Below, in pieces: positions 24,225-32,394 of a DNA stretch of 41,300 bases. A model generated the notes under the pieces. That model did not search any database. It saw nothing but the letters and a program-made list of their open reading frames with translations, and was not told where the DNA came from. The stretch's first letter is position 1, and every line of letters begins with the position of its first letter. The DNA comes from DAOTVC01 sp034437215 (GTDB lineage: Bacteria > Chloroflexota > Anaerolineae > B4-G1 > SLSP01), in the NCBI GenBank assembly GCA_034437215.1, contig DAOTVC010000085.1:1-41300 (forward strand), read 5' to 3'. Made by a program: the position numbers and the translations under genes.

Positions 24225-25517
24225 ATGGATCTACGGACATTCCTGGCTCAACTGGAAGTTGACGGCGAGCTGCACCACGTCACTGCGCCGACCTCGCCCC
24301 ATCTCGAGGTGGCGCGGGCGATCGCCTCCCGGGACGGCGAGCCCCTGCTCTTCGAGTCGCTCCTTGGCTATCCCGGCTGGCGCCTGGTCTCCGGCTACGT
24401 GGCGCAGCGGGCCCACTTTGCCCGTGCCCTGGGCTGTGAGATCTCCGCACTGGTAGGGCGGATGACGGAGGCTCTGGAGAGCCCCCGGGAGGCGCCCCTG
24501 GTGCAGGAGGCGCCCTGTCAGGAGGTGGTGGAGGCGGACGTCGATCTCACCCGGCTGCCCATCCCGCGCTACCACGCGCTGGACGGCGGCCCTTACGTGA
24601 CGGCGGGCGTCGTGGTCACCCAGGATCCCCAACTGGGGCGGAACCTGGCCTTTCACCGGATGATGCTGCGGGACGAGCGCCACTTCACGGTCCGTGTCGT
24701 GGAGCGGCGGGGGACGGACAGCGCCTGGCGCGGGGCCCCGGAGGGGCTGCCTATTGCCGTCTGCATCGGACTGCCCCCGCACCTGCTGCTGGCGGCGGCG
24801 ATGTCACCGGCGCCGGGGGTGGACGAGAGCGCCGTCGGTCAGGCGTTGGCGCCGACGCCCCTGGTGCAGGCTCGAACGGCGCCCCTGCAGATCCCGTCGG
24901 AGGCGGAGCTGGTGCTGGAGGGAGTGCTTACCCACGAGTTGGGTACGGAGGGGCCTTTCCCCGATCTGACGGGGACGATGGACGTCGTGCGGCGCCAGCC
25001 CGTCTTCCGCGTGGAGGCTGTCACCCACCGTCGCGATCCTGTCTTTCACGCCCTCCTGCCCGCCGGGCTGGAGCACAGGAATCTCATGGGGATGCCCCGG
25101 GAGCCGACCATCTACGCGGAGGTGAACCGCGTCACCCGCTGCACGGGGGTCTACATCACCCCCGGAGGCTGCTCCTGGCTGCACGCCGTCGTACAGATCG
25201 AGCCCCAGGGGCCGGAGGACGCCCGCAAGGCCCTGGCGGCAGCCTTCCGCGGGCACGGATCGTTGAAGCGGGTGACCGTCGTCGACCGCGACGTGGACGT
25301 CTACGATCCCCTGGACGTCGAGTGGGCCGTCGCGACGCGGGTGCAGGCCCGCCGGGATCTCTACATCTTTCCCGACGAGCCCAGCTCCAGCCTCGATCCC
25401 TCGGCGCGCCAGGTACCCGGTGAGAAGGCCCGCAGCGACAAGGTGGGGGTGGACGCGACAATTCCCTGGGGTGAGCCCCGCGAGGGCTACCTGCGGGTGA
25501 TCTATGATTCAGTTTAG
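24225..25517 (+). CDS. UbiD-family prenyl-FMN-dependent decarboxylase
   Basis: UbiD-like decarboxylase (430 aa) that uses prenylated FMN on unsaturated acids. It shows LPIPRYHALDGGPYVTAGVVV, NLAFHRMMLRDERHFTVRV, the conserved EGPFPDLTGTMD near the active site, HALLPAGLEHRNLMGMPREP and a C-terminal DVYDPLDVEWAVATRVQ block followed by SSLDPSA. The wording is of the type found in archaeal members, one group of which is anhydromevalonate-phosphate decarboxylase. ATG 24225 is supported by GGGGGAGG. It heads a tight operon with an AmaP-like gene, scpB and a flippase-like gene. No UbiX-type prenyltransferase is in the window. Confidence 0.88.
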   Translation: MDLRTFLAQLEVDGELHHVTAPTSPHLEVARAIASRDGEPLLFESLLGYPGWRLVSGYVAQRAHFARALGCEISALVGRMTEALESPREAPLVQEAPCQEVVEADVDLTRLPIPRYHALDGGPYVTAGVVVTQDPQLGRNLAFHRMMLRDERHFTVRVVERRGTDSAWRGAPEGLPIAVCIGLPPHLLLAAAMSPAPGVDESAVGQALAPTPLVQARTAPLQIPSEAELVLEGVLTHELGTEGPFPDLTGTMDVVRRQPVFRVEAVTHRRDPVFHALLPAGLEHRNLMGMPREPTIYAEVNRVTRCTGVYITPGGCSWLHAVVQIEPQGPEDARKALAAAFRGHGSLKRVTVVDRDVDVYDPLDVEWAVATRVQARRDLYIFPDEPSSSLDPSARQVPGEKARSDKVGVDATIPWGEPREGYLRVIYDSV

Positions 25518-25542
25518 GGTCAGTCAGTAAAGGAGGTCGTCA

Positions 25543-26232
25543 GTGAACACGTTCAATCGCATTGTCACCATCATCGGCACCATCATCCTGGTGGTCGTCT
25601 GTGCTTTTCTCTTCCTGATTCCTCATCGGTTCCTGATCGGTGTGGGCACCTGGATGGTGGTTCTGGGCGAGCAGCTGCTGCAGGTCGTGCCCTGGGTACG
25701 TCTGGCGGTGGGTATCGTGCTCACCCTGCTCGTCGTTCTCGCCGGGTTCTTTTTCATCTACCTGGAGGTGCGTAAGCGACGGCCCAAGTACATCCAGGTC
25801 AAGGAGCTGAGCGGGGGGATGGCGACCCTGAGCATCGACAGCATCATCCAGCAGTTGGAGTACCGTATCGATCCCCTGGCAAAGGTCATCCGGGTCGACC
25901 CCCGGGTCAAGGCCAAGGGGCAGCAGGTTGCAGCGACCGTCGACGTCACCGTGACGCCGGGCACCAACGTTCCGCGGATGGCGGCGCAGCTCGTGGACAT
26001 CGTGCGGGAGGTGCTGGCGGAAGATCTGGGGCTGGAGGTGGCGGGCAATCCCGAGGTTCGTATCACGGTAGCCCCGCCCCCCGAGGGGAAGCGCGGCGCA
26101 TCCGCGCCGGTCCCGCAGCGTCAGCCCCAGCCGCCCCGTCCCCGCCAGGCGCCACCTGCGGCGTCTCCACGGGCGCCGCGGGAGACCCCCGACGGGGCCG
26201 GGCCTGAGCCCGAAGAGGGACCCGAATCTTGA
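25543..26232 (+). CDS. AmaP/Asp23-like membrane protein
   Basis: A 229-aa protein with two N-terminal membrane segments (about 8-28 and 55-75) and a soluble domain (about 85-185) with the Asp23/Gls24-like pattern (KVIRVDPRVKAKGQQVAATVDVTV; VPRMAAQLVDIVREVLAEDLGLEV). A Pro-rich low-complexity tail ends it. AmaP-type proteins anchor alkaline-shock proteins to the membrane in Firmicutes. The GTG start has AAAGGAGG before it, and the stop overlaps the scpB start (TTGA). Confidence 0.75.
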   Translation: MNTFNRIVTIIGTIILVVVCAFLFLIPHRFLIGVGTWMVVLGEQLLQVVPWVRLAVGIVLTLLVVLAGFFFIYLEVRKRRPKYIQVKELSGGMATLSIDSIIQQLEYRIDPLAKVIRVDPRVKAKGQQVAATVDVTVTPGTNVPRMAAQLVDIVREVLAEDLGLEVAGNPEVRITVAPPPEGKRGASAPVPQRQPQPPRPRQAPPAASPRAPRETPDGAGPEPEEGPES

Positions 26233-26801
26233 GCGAAGCTCCTGAGACCCTCTCACCGGTCGCCCTCCTGGAGGCCCTGCTCTTCGTAGCGCAGGGACCG
26301 GTGAGGGAGGAAGAGCTCTTCAGCGGCGCCGGGCTCTCCGAGGAGGAAGGTCGGGGGGCGCTGGAGGCGCTGGAGGCGCGCCTGGCGGAGGGCGGACTGT
26401 GCTTGCAGCGCCTGGGCCGGCGCCTTCAGCTGGTGAGCGCTCCGGCGGCCGCGCCCCAGATCGAGCACTTCCTGGGTCTGGAGACGGAGCTGCGCCTCTC
26501 CCAGGCCGCACTGGAGGCGCTCTCCATCGTCGCCTACGCTCAGCCCGTCACCCGCCCGCAGGTCGAGGCCATCCGTGGTGTGGGCTCCGACAGCGTTCTG
26601 CGGACCCTGCTCTCCGCCGGGCTGATCGAGGAGGTAGGGCGGGCCGACACGGTGGGACGCCCCATTCTCTACGCGACCACCTTCGAATTCCTGCAGCAGT
26701 TCGGTCTGGAGAGCGTCGAGGATCTGCCGCCCCTGGAGCGGGAGGGCGGAGAGGCGGAGAGCGCTGCACAGGAGGAATCCTCCACCTCTGCGGAGGGGTA
26801 G
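26229..26801 (+). CDS. scpB: Segregation and condensation protein B
   Basis: ScpB (190 aa), the winged-helix partner of ScpA in the Smc condensin complex for chromosome organisation. Seen: LEALLFVAQGPVREEEL, LQLVSAPAAAPQIEHFL, LSQAALEALSIVAYAQPVTRP, IRGVGSDSVLRTLLSAGLIEEVG and GRPILYATTFEFLQQFGL, all standard ScpB segments. The start is TTG, overlapping the upstream stop by four bases. ScpA is not in the window, an unusual separation. Confidence 0.93.
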   Translation: MSEAPETLSPVALLEALLFVAQGPVREEELFSGAGLSEEEGRGALEALEARLAEGGLCLQRLGRRLQLVSAPAAAPQIEHFLGLETELRLSQAALEALSIVAYAQPVTRPQVEAIRGVGSDSVLRTLLSAGLIEEVGRADTVGRPILYATTFEFLQQFGLESVEDLPPLEREGGEAESAAQEESSTSAEG

Positions 26802-26825
26802 GCGAGTTTCTCTACACGGAAAAAG

Positions 26826-29396
26826 ATGCGTAAACTACGGCGTTGGCTCCTGCTCCTGCTCCTCGTGGCACTGGCCTTCGGTGGGCGGTCGGCACTGGCC
26901 CAGGCGCCCTCTGTGGTGGACGTCTACTACGTCGGCCCTCAGGATGACATCCTTGAGTCCATCTTGAGGGCCGAGCCTTACCTCCGGCTCGTCGATCACC
27001 CCGAGCTGGCCGATCTCTACGTCCTCAACAACGCGGGGATGGAGCGCGCGACGCTGCAGACCATCGGGCGCGAAGTGCTGCGGGAGGAGGTGGGGCTGGT
27101 CGTCTTTGCGGGCCCCTTCCTGCCCCAGAACACGAGCGAGATCCGGGCGCTTCTGGGTGTGGGGACCTTCGAGATGGCGCTGCGGGAGGACGCACCACCC
27201 CGGCTTGTTCGTGAAGGGGAGGGTGATCCCCTGCAGCGCTTCATCACCTGGTCCTCGGCGCCCCCTATCGAGGCCCGCACCGTCATCACCAATCCTAATC
27301 TCTTCCTGCCCATCGTGACTACGGTGCAGGGCGAGGCTCTCGTGCAGCGCGTAAGAGGGCGAGAGGGCGTTCAGGTCTTCATCGTAGGGGGGTGGCTCTC
27401 GCACGCGAGCAACAGCGAATGGCCCATCTGGCCCTACTTCGACTACTTCATCTACCGCACGCTCGCCGAAGCGGGGGACGCAGCACGCGTGCTCTCCTTT
27501 GCCGAATATCCGCAGTCACCCGTCCCCCATAGCGCTGTACGCCTCACCCTGCTCAGCGGCGGGAGCGCCGTCTTCGTGCTGACGCTCTTCCTGCTCTTCA
27601 TGGTGCGGCGGGCTCTCTTCCTGCGCCCTTACTTCTTTGCCGTGGAGCCTCTCCCCCCATCAGATGACGCGGGAGAGGTGGCCCAGGGATGGCAGCGTGC
27701 GGGCTTCCAGCGCCCCCTCGCCGGTCTGCTCTTCCTGTTGGGCGGGCTGGTGCTCCTCCTGGTGCCGCTGTTGGTCTACAACAGCTATCTCCTCCCGGAG
27801 TTCCTCGTCCCCTGGTCACAGGTACTGGAATTCTGGGGGCAGGCGCGGAGCTGGCTCTCCATCCTCTGGCTGCTCTTCGATGCCGCCATCGGTGTCGCGA
27901 CGGTGCGCTACTTTGCGGTTCTGCGCCGCCAGAATCCCCGTGAGGGTCTGCGCTACTTCCAATTCTACGTCTGGTGGCAGCTTCTCTCGGGAGCCCTGCA
28001 ACTCTCGGCTGTCGCCGTGCTCTCGGCGCTGCTGGTTCCCCGGACGGGGCTGGCCCACCTGAGTTTCTACCTCGTGGCCCACGCGCTCATCCAGTTCCCG
28101 GGCTTCCTGCACGTCTTCCAACTCTTCTTCCGCTCCCTCCAGCGGCTCGACTATGAGCAGGGGATCACGCTGGTTCTGCTCGGCGGACCGCTCCTCTTCC
28201 AGACGCTCTTCGTCCTGCTGCTGCGGCGCTGGAGCGGTGCCTCGCCCCTCATCGGTGAGAGCCTGGGAGCCGTCTTCGGACTGGGGCTGGGGCTCTACGC
28301 CGCCGAATGGTTGGCCTTCGCGGTCGGCCTGGTGCTTCTCCACCGGCTGGGCTACTCCCTGCGCGGGCTGCTGCTGCCGACCTTCGATACACGGCAGGCG
28401 GGGCGGGCTCTCGGCTTCGGCGCCCGGCTGCTTTTCGGCTCCCTGGCCGTGCCTCTCGGCTACTTCGCGGAGAGCTATCTCCTGAGGACGCCCCTCGTCG
28501 GCTACCCAGTGCTCTCGGGCGGATGGGGGATGTCACTGCTGATGCTGCCCTACGACGTTCTCGTGATCGGGCTCTACGATGCGTTGATGCCGGCTCTGGC
28601 TACCGCGCATGTCTTCGGATACCGGACGTTGACCCGCTACTACGCCAGTCGGGGCTTTCACTACGGTCTCTGGCTGAGTCTCTTTCTCCTGGCCCTCCTG
28701 ACCGGAGTGGGGGACTACCTCGTCAGGGGGCTGGCGAGCGGGAGCGCCGCGGAACTCCTGCCGCTCGTCGCTCCCCTGGCGATCTGGGGAGCCACGCGCT
28801 GGTTGGTGTGGGCCACGAGCAGCGTGCTGGTAGGGCTGGGGCGCCCCGCCATGCGCTCCTGGATGCTGATCGGAGAGCAGGTGGTGCGCCTGGCCTTGAT
28901 CGTCGGCCTCGTCCCCCGCCTGGGGGATTGGAGCCTCTTCATCGCCTACGGCCTCGCGTCCCTTCTGGCGGGCGTGTGGGGGTGGTATCGGGTCGGGCGC
29001 TACGGGGTGAGCCTGCACTTCTCGGTGTGGCAGACGGTTGTGGCGCCTGCCGGCGCGGCGTTGATTCTCTACAACGTTCTCCGCATGGTGGCGGATCTCC
29101 TCTGGCGGCCGGATCTGGGAGGGACGCTGCTCTTCGCTCTGGTGGTGCTGCTCTTGGCCATCCCGCTCTACGCCTTTCTCACGGCCCTCTTCGGGGGCTG
29201 GGACGACGCGGGGGTGGAGGAGCTGACGCACGCCACCTCGCTGAGCGGACTCGGTCGACCCCTGGGGCTGCTGCTGCTTCTGGGAATCAGGTACGGTGCT
29301 CTGCTCTCACCCCTCCACGGTCAATTCTCGCTCACCCTCTACCCCTGGGCCGAGGAGGAGGCACAGGCGCTGAGCCTGCGCCGTACGAGACCTTGA
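26826..29396 (+). CDS. Flippase-like multi-spanning membrane protein with exported N-terminal domain
   Basis: An 856-aa protein. The signal peptide (about 1-26) precedes an exported domain (27-235) with alpha/beta character (VDVYYVGPQDDILESIL, ADLYVLNNAG, VGLVVFAGPFLPQNTSEI, VFIVGGWLS), perhaps a GATase-like fold. A membrane helix follows (about 239-260), then from about 290 a dozen or more hydrophobic helices. The C-terminal half resembles MOP superfamily polysaccharide flippases (RYYASRGFHYGLWLSLFLLALL, VLVGLGRPAMRSWMLIGEQVV). It is last in the UbiD operon, 24 bases after scpB. With the glycosyltransferase nearby, a role in envelope glycan export is plausible, but no single family match is certain. 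Confidence 0.65.
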   Translation: MRKLRRWLLLLLLVALAFGGRSALAQAPSVVDVYYVGPQDDILESILRAEPYLRLVDHPELADLYVLNNAGMERATLQTIGREVLREEVGLVVFAGPFLPQNTSEIRALLGVGTFEMALREDAPPRLVREGEGDPLQRFITWSSAPPIEARTVITNPNLFLPIVTTVQGEALVQRVRGREGVQVFIVGGWLSHASNSEWPIWPYFDYFIYRTLAEAGDAARVLSFAEYPQSPVPHSAVRLTLLSGGSAVFVLTLFLLFMVRRALFLRPYFFAVEPLPPSDDAGEVAQGWQRAGFQRPLAGLLFLLGGLVLLLVPLLVYNSYLLPEFLVPWSQVLEFWGQARSWLSILWLLFDAAIGVATVRYFAVLRRQNPREGLRYFQFYVWWQLLSGALQLSAVAVLSALLVPRTGLAHLSFYLVAHALIQFPGFLHVFQLFFRSLQRLDYEQGITLVLLGGPLLFQTLFVLLLRRWSGASPLIGESLGAVFGLGLGLYAAEWLAFAVGLVLLHRLGYSLRGLLLPTFDTRQAGRALGFGARLLFGSLAVPLGYFAESYLLRTPLVGYPVLSGGWGMSLLMLPYDVLVIGLYDALMPALATAHVFGYRTLTRYYASRGFHYGLWLSLFLLALLTGVGDYLVRGLASGSAAELLPLVAPLAIWGATRWLVWATSSVLVGLGRPAMRSWMLIGEQVVRLALIVGLVPRLGDWSLFIAYGLASLLAGVWGWYRVGRYGVSLHFSVWQTVVAPAGAALILYNVLRMVADLLWRPDLGGTLLFALVVLLLAIPLYAFLTALFGGWDDAGVEELTHATSLSGLGRPLGLLLLLGIRYGALLSPLHGQFSLTLYPWAEEEAQALSLRRTRP

Positions 29397-29403
29397 CCCG
29401 GGG

Positions 29404-29892
29404 TCAGTCGAAGTGCATCTCCAGCCCGGCCGGCGTGAAGCGGTAGGTCGCGTAGACGAGGGGGCCGGGTTCGAGGATGCGCGGCAAGAGCTCGGGTAGA
29501 TCCTCGACGAGGGGGTAGGCGCTCAGGGCCTCGATGGGCACCCACTCGGGCTCTCCCTCCTCGGAGGCGCGGAGCCCACCGGTGGGGCAGGTGCCCACGA
29601 AGACGAAGAGCAGCACACCGGGGGGGTGGGGGAGGGTCACGTGGACGAGGGCGCGCAGGTGCAGCGCCTCGATCTGCAGCCCCGACTCCTCCTCGACCTC
29701 GCGCCGGGCGGCCTGCCGGGGGGTCTCCCCCGGCTCGATGTGCCCGCCGAGACCGTTGTATTTCTCCGCCCAGAGCCGCTTGTGAGGTGCGCCCTTCAAC
29801 AGGAGCAGGGCGTTTCCACGTCTGAGGAAGACGAGGGTGCGGGGGATGGCGGTGTAGGGAGTGCGATCGTCGCGTTGCTCCTCAGGCTGCAT
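29404..29892 (-). CDS. Nudix hydrolase
   Basis: A 162-aa Nudix enzyme, probably a nucleotide-sanitising pyrophosphohydrolase such as an 8-oxo-dGTP phosphatase. The Nudix box is perfect: Gly50, Glu56, Arg64-Glu65, Glu68-Glu69 and Gly71 (GHIEPGE ... REVEEESGL). KYNGLGGHIE before the box is typical of the MutT/8-oxo-dGTPase group. It overlaps the upstream toroid gene by 11 bases, so the two are coupled, and ends seven bases from the convergent flippase-like gene. Confidence 0.93.
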   Translation of the reverse strand: MQPEEQRDDRTPYTAIPRTLVFLRRGNALLLLKGAPHKRLWAEKYNGLGGHIEPGETPRQAARREVEEESGLQIEALHLRALVHVTLPHPPGVLLFVFVGTCPTGGLRASEEGEPEWVPIEALSAYPLVEDLPELLPRILEPGPLVYATYRFTPAGLEMHFD

Positions 29893-30817
29893 AGGTGTTC
29901 CCTCCGTAGACGAGCATGAGGCTGTGGACGGCCTCGAAGGTCAGCCAGCGGCTCGGTTGCCCCACCCGCTCGAACTGGAAGGTGCCGGGTGCGGCCTGGA
30001 TCTTCAGCCAGCGTCCTTCCTCCGTCTGCATCTCCCTCATCCGGCGCAGCAGATCCTGGAAGCGGGGGTGGATAGAGCCGGTGGTGGAGGCGAGGAGGTG
30101 GCAGAGCTCCAGGAGGTCGCTGTCGTGATAGCGGGGATAGCGCAGCTGCAGCCAGTCGGCCTCCCGCCCCCCAAAGTCGAAGTCGTAGTTGAGCACGTTC
30201 CGGGTCAGCAGGGCGATGGCGCTCTCGTCCTCCTCCGTGCGCTCCTCGCGGGGAATGCTGAGGAGCCCGTGGAGGGCCTTGATGAGGTCGGCGACGGAGG
30301 CACTTCCCGGTTGGTTGTGGTCGAGATACTCGGGATGATGTAGGACGGTGTGGACCAGGGCGCGCTTGCCCCCATCGGTGCGCGGGTCGTCTCCCAACCC
30401 GAAGTGCCAGAGGACGCGCAGCGCCATGCCGGTGTAGCAGATCCAGGAGACCGGTCCCCCGTCGGGGGGAGCGAAGCGCCCGTCCTCCAGCCGTCCTCTC
30501 TGCAGGAGATTCTCACAGGCGAGGGTGGCCAGCCGAAAGGCGGGCACCCCCAGTTGGGTAAGGATGTAGAGGCTACCGAAGGTACCCATCACGCCGCCGT
30601 AGTAGGGGTTCGTCGCCCGTCCCCAGAGATGGATCCAGTCCGCCTGCTCAATGAGGGACTTGACGGGGGACCAGTCGAGGATCCTCTGTTCCTCCTGGGC
30701 CAGCGCTTCAGGAGAGCGGTTGAAGATGTGCTCCAGGGTCAGCAGACGCGCGGAGGGGTTCACCGGATCGATGAGCCACGGCACCGGATCACGGTTGAGG
30801 AGGTCGAGCCAGCGCAT
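29882..30817 (-). CDS. Alpha/alpha-toroid (terpene-cyclase/prenyltransferase-like) protein
   Basis: A 311-aa soluble protein, mostly helical, with repeated toroid-like phrases (YGGVMGTFGSLYILTQLGVP, DGRFAPPDGGPVSWICYTGMALRVLWHFG, EGRWLKIQ, FEAVHSLMLV). These resemble the alpha/alpha barrel of squalene-cyclase and prenyltransferase beta folds. No DXDD-type cyclase motif is visible, so catalysis is unproven. It lies 17 bases downstream of the adenosine-specific kinase gene and overlaps the Nudix gene. Confidence 0.6.
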   Translation of the reverse strand: MRWLDLLNRDPVPWLIDPVNPSARLLTLEHIFNRSPEALAQEEQRILDWSPVKSLIEQADWIHLWGRATNPYYGGVMGTFGSLYILTQLGVPAFRLATLACENLLQRGRLEDGRFAPPDGGPVSWICYTGMALRVLWHFGLGDDPRTDGGKRALVHTVLHHPEYLDHNQPGSASVADLIKALHGLLSIPREERTEEDESAIALLTRNVLNYDFDFGGREADWLQLRYPRYHDSDLLELCHLLASTTGSIHPRFQDLLRRMREMQTEEGRWLKIQAAPGTFQFERVGQPSRWLTFEAVHSLMLVYGGNTYAA

Positions 30818-30834
30818 CTACCGCCTGCTGGAAG

Positions 30835-31326
30835 CTAGAGCTTGTAGCCGATGGTGCGGAGGAGACTCTTGCGCCAGGCGATGCCCTCGTCGCCCTCGAC
30901 GCCCTGGGTCTGTACACCGTCGATGACCCCCAGAACGCCGCGCCCCTGCTCCGTCTCGGCGACGATCACCTGCAGGGGGTTGGCGGTGGCGCAGAAGATG
31001 CGGGCGACCTCGGGCACGGCCTTGACGGCGTTGAGGACGTTGACGGGGTAGAAGCCCTCTCCGAGGAAGATGACGAAGACGTGTCCGGCGCTCAGGGCGA
31101 GGGCGTTCTGCCGCGCCAGGTCGGTGAGCGCCTCATCGGTACCGGACCAGCGTACGAGGGCGTCCCCCGAGGCCTCGCAGAAGGCCAGGCCGAACTTGAT
31201 GCCGGGCACGGAGGTGACGAGGGCCTCGTGCAGATCCTCGACCGTCTTGATGAAGTGGGACTGTCCGAGGATGCAGTTGACGATTTCGGGCTTTTCAACG
31301 GTCACGACTTCCATCTTGATCTCCAT
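30835..31326 (-). CDS. Adenosine-specific kinase family protein
   Basis: A 163-aa protein of the DUF355/adenosine-specific kinase family, found mostly in archaea and thermophilic bacteria. It shows VEKPEIVNCILGQSHFIKTVEDLHEAL, IKFGLAFCEASGDALVRWSGTD, GHVFVIFLGEGFYPVNVLNA, VARIFCATANPLQVIVAE and GVLGVIDG. AGGGAGC lies seven bases before the ATG and is itself the edge of the repeat at 31331. It starts a three-gene minus-strand run (kinase, toroid, Nudix). Confidence 0.88.
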   Translation of the reverse strand: MEIKMEVVTVEKPEIVNCILGQSHFIKTVEDLHEALVTSVPGIKFGLAFCEASGDALVRWSGTDEALTDLARQNALALSAGHVFVIFLGEGFYPVNVLNAVKAVPEVARIFCATANPLQVIVAETEQGRGVLGVIDGVQTQGVEGDEGIAWRKSLLRTIGYKL

Positions 31327-31330
31327 GGTT

Positions 31331-31432
31331 GCTCCCTAGAAAATAAGTAGGTTTGTAGTAGGCGCTTCAGCGCCGTACATTCACGGCGATAAATCGCCTA
31401 CTACGAACCCCGTTTTCGTCCTACGGTGGTGT
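31331..31432. repeat. About 100-bp repeat with REP-like core, copy 2
   Basis: Core 31350-31409, again 60 bases, with ends GGTTTGTAGTAGGC / CGCCTACTACGAACC and inner hairpins GGCGCT/AGCGCC and GGCGAT/ATCGCC. The stems differ from copy 1 by paired changes. Its left edge contains the ribosome site of the adenosine-specific kinase gene. The remaining bases to 31563 show no gene except a possible 14-codon frame on the minus strand (start 31445) that ends in the repeat. Confidence 0.85.
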
Positions 31433-31563
31433 CCCGCAGGAACATGTCGACTCCTCAAAAAAATTCAAAGTTGCGGGTTACAAGTTGAAAGCTAAAGGTC
31501 AGCTTTGTGCCTAACATGCACTGACGTGCAAAGCACCGCTCTCTTTCTCGTGCAGGGGCTTAT

Positions 31564-32394
31564 TCACAGGCTGCTGTCGAGAATAGGAATGTCGGCCTTC
31601 TCCAGAGTGTCCTGCAGGTCCTCGAGGGCGGCCTGCACGGCTTCGCGGGCCTGCTCCTCCTCCGGAGCGCTGGTGGCAGCGATGATGCGCAGGCCGTGTT
31701 GTTTGGCGTGGGGGAAGGGGCGTGCCAGGGACTTGAGGTAGACTGCGGGGTGGCGGGGGCGGACGTCGCGAAGGAGGGCCGCCGCCTCGGCCTCATCGGA
31801 ACACTCGATGATGATCTCCGCCTCCACGTGATGGGCCGTGCCGAAGCGCTCGCGCAGCTCGGGCTCGATGCTCTCCTCGTAGATGGCTTCCAGCTCGGCA
31901 GGCACGCCGGGGAGGGAGTAGATGAGGGTCTCTCCTGCCTCGAGACGGACGCCGGGAGCCGTGCCGGTGGGGTTGAGCAGAGGGGTAGCACCGGTGGGCA
32001 GAGTCGCCATCTTCTTGCGTGCGGGCTCGGGGCCCCGGCGCGCGACCTGGCCCGCAGCCAAGAGGGCGTCGTACTGCTCTTCGACGAGGGCGCGAGCGTC
32101 GGGGCTCTCCACGAGGGGACGATCGAGGGCCCGGGCGATGGCTTGCAGGGTGCTGTCGTCCTCCGTGGGTCCCAGTCCACCGCTGATGAGGAGGACGGCC
32201 GGGTCGCGTTGCAGGAGGTTCCTGATCCTGTCGGCCACGCGGTCAGGTTCATCCCGTACGATCAGCGCTTCCTCCACCCGAAAGCCGAGGCGCGTGAGGC
32301 GCCGGATGAGCGTGAAGAGATTGGTGTCCCGCACCTCGCCGTTGAGGAGTTCGTCACCGACGGCCAGCAGCAGGGCTGTGGGCCCGGAGTTCAT
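31564..32394 (-). CDS. CinA-like protein (MoCF-binding domain, no amidase domain)
   Basis: A 276-aa protein of the COG1058 CinA N-terminal type. The molybdopterin-binding-like domain (about 1-170) carries AVGDELLNGEVRDTN and LLISGGLGPTEDDSTLQAIA; APGVRLEAGETLIYSLPGVPAE follows, then the middle alpha/beta domain. Some CinA proteins are ADP-ribose or NMN-cycle pyrophosphatases. The C-terminal nicotinamide-nucleotide amidase (PncC) domain of full-length CinA is missing. The ATG overlaps the response regulator stop by four bases. Confidence 0.88.
   Translation of the reverse strand: MNSGPTALLLAVGDELLNGEVRDTNLFTLIRRLTRLGFRVEEALIVRDEPDRVADRIRNLLQRDPAVLLISGGLGPTEDDSTLQAIARALDRPLVESPDARALVEEQYDALLAAGQVARRGPEPARKKMATLPTGATPLLNPTGTAPGVRLEAGETLIYSLPGVPAELEAIYEESIEPELRERFGTAHHVEAEIIIECSDEAEAAALLRDVRPRHPAVYLKSLARPFPHAKQHGLRIIAATSAPEEEQAREAVQAALEDLQDTLEKADIPILDSSL

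Noticed and set aside
28307..29446. 379-aa plus-strand frame inside the flippase-like gene
   Set aside because: An Arg/Gly/Ala-rich shifted frame; the membrane protein in the other frame has clear helices.
29404..29892. Type 1 isopentenyl diphosphate isomerase (also Nudix), given the possible mevalonate genes
   Set aside because: The Nudix box is the canonical form, and the protein lacks the Cys and Glu signature motifs of IDI-1.
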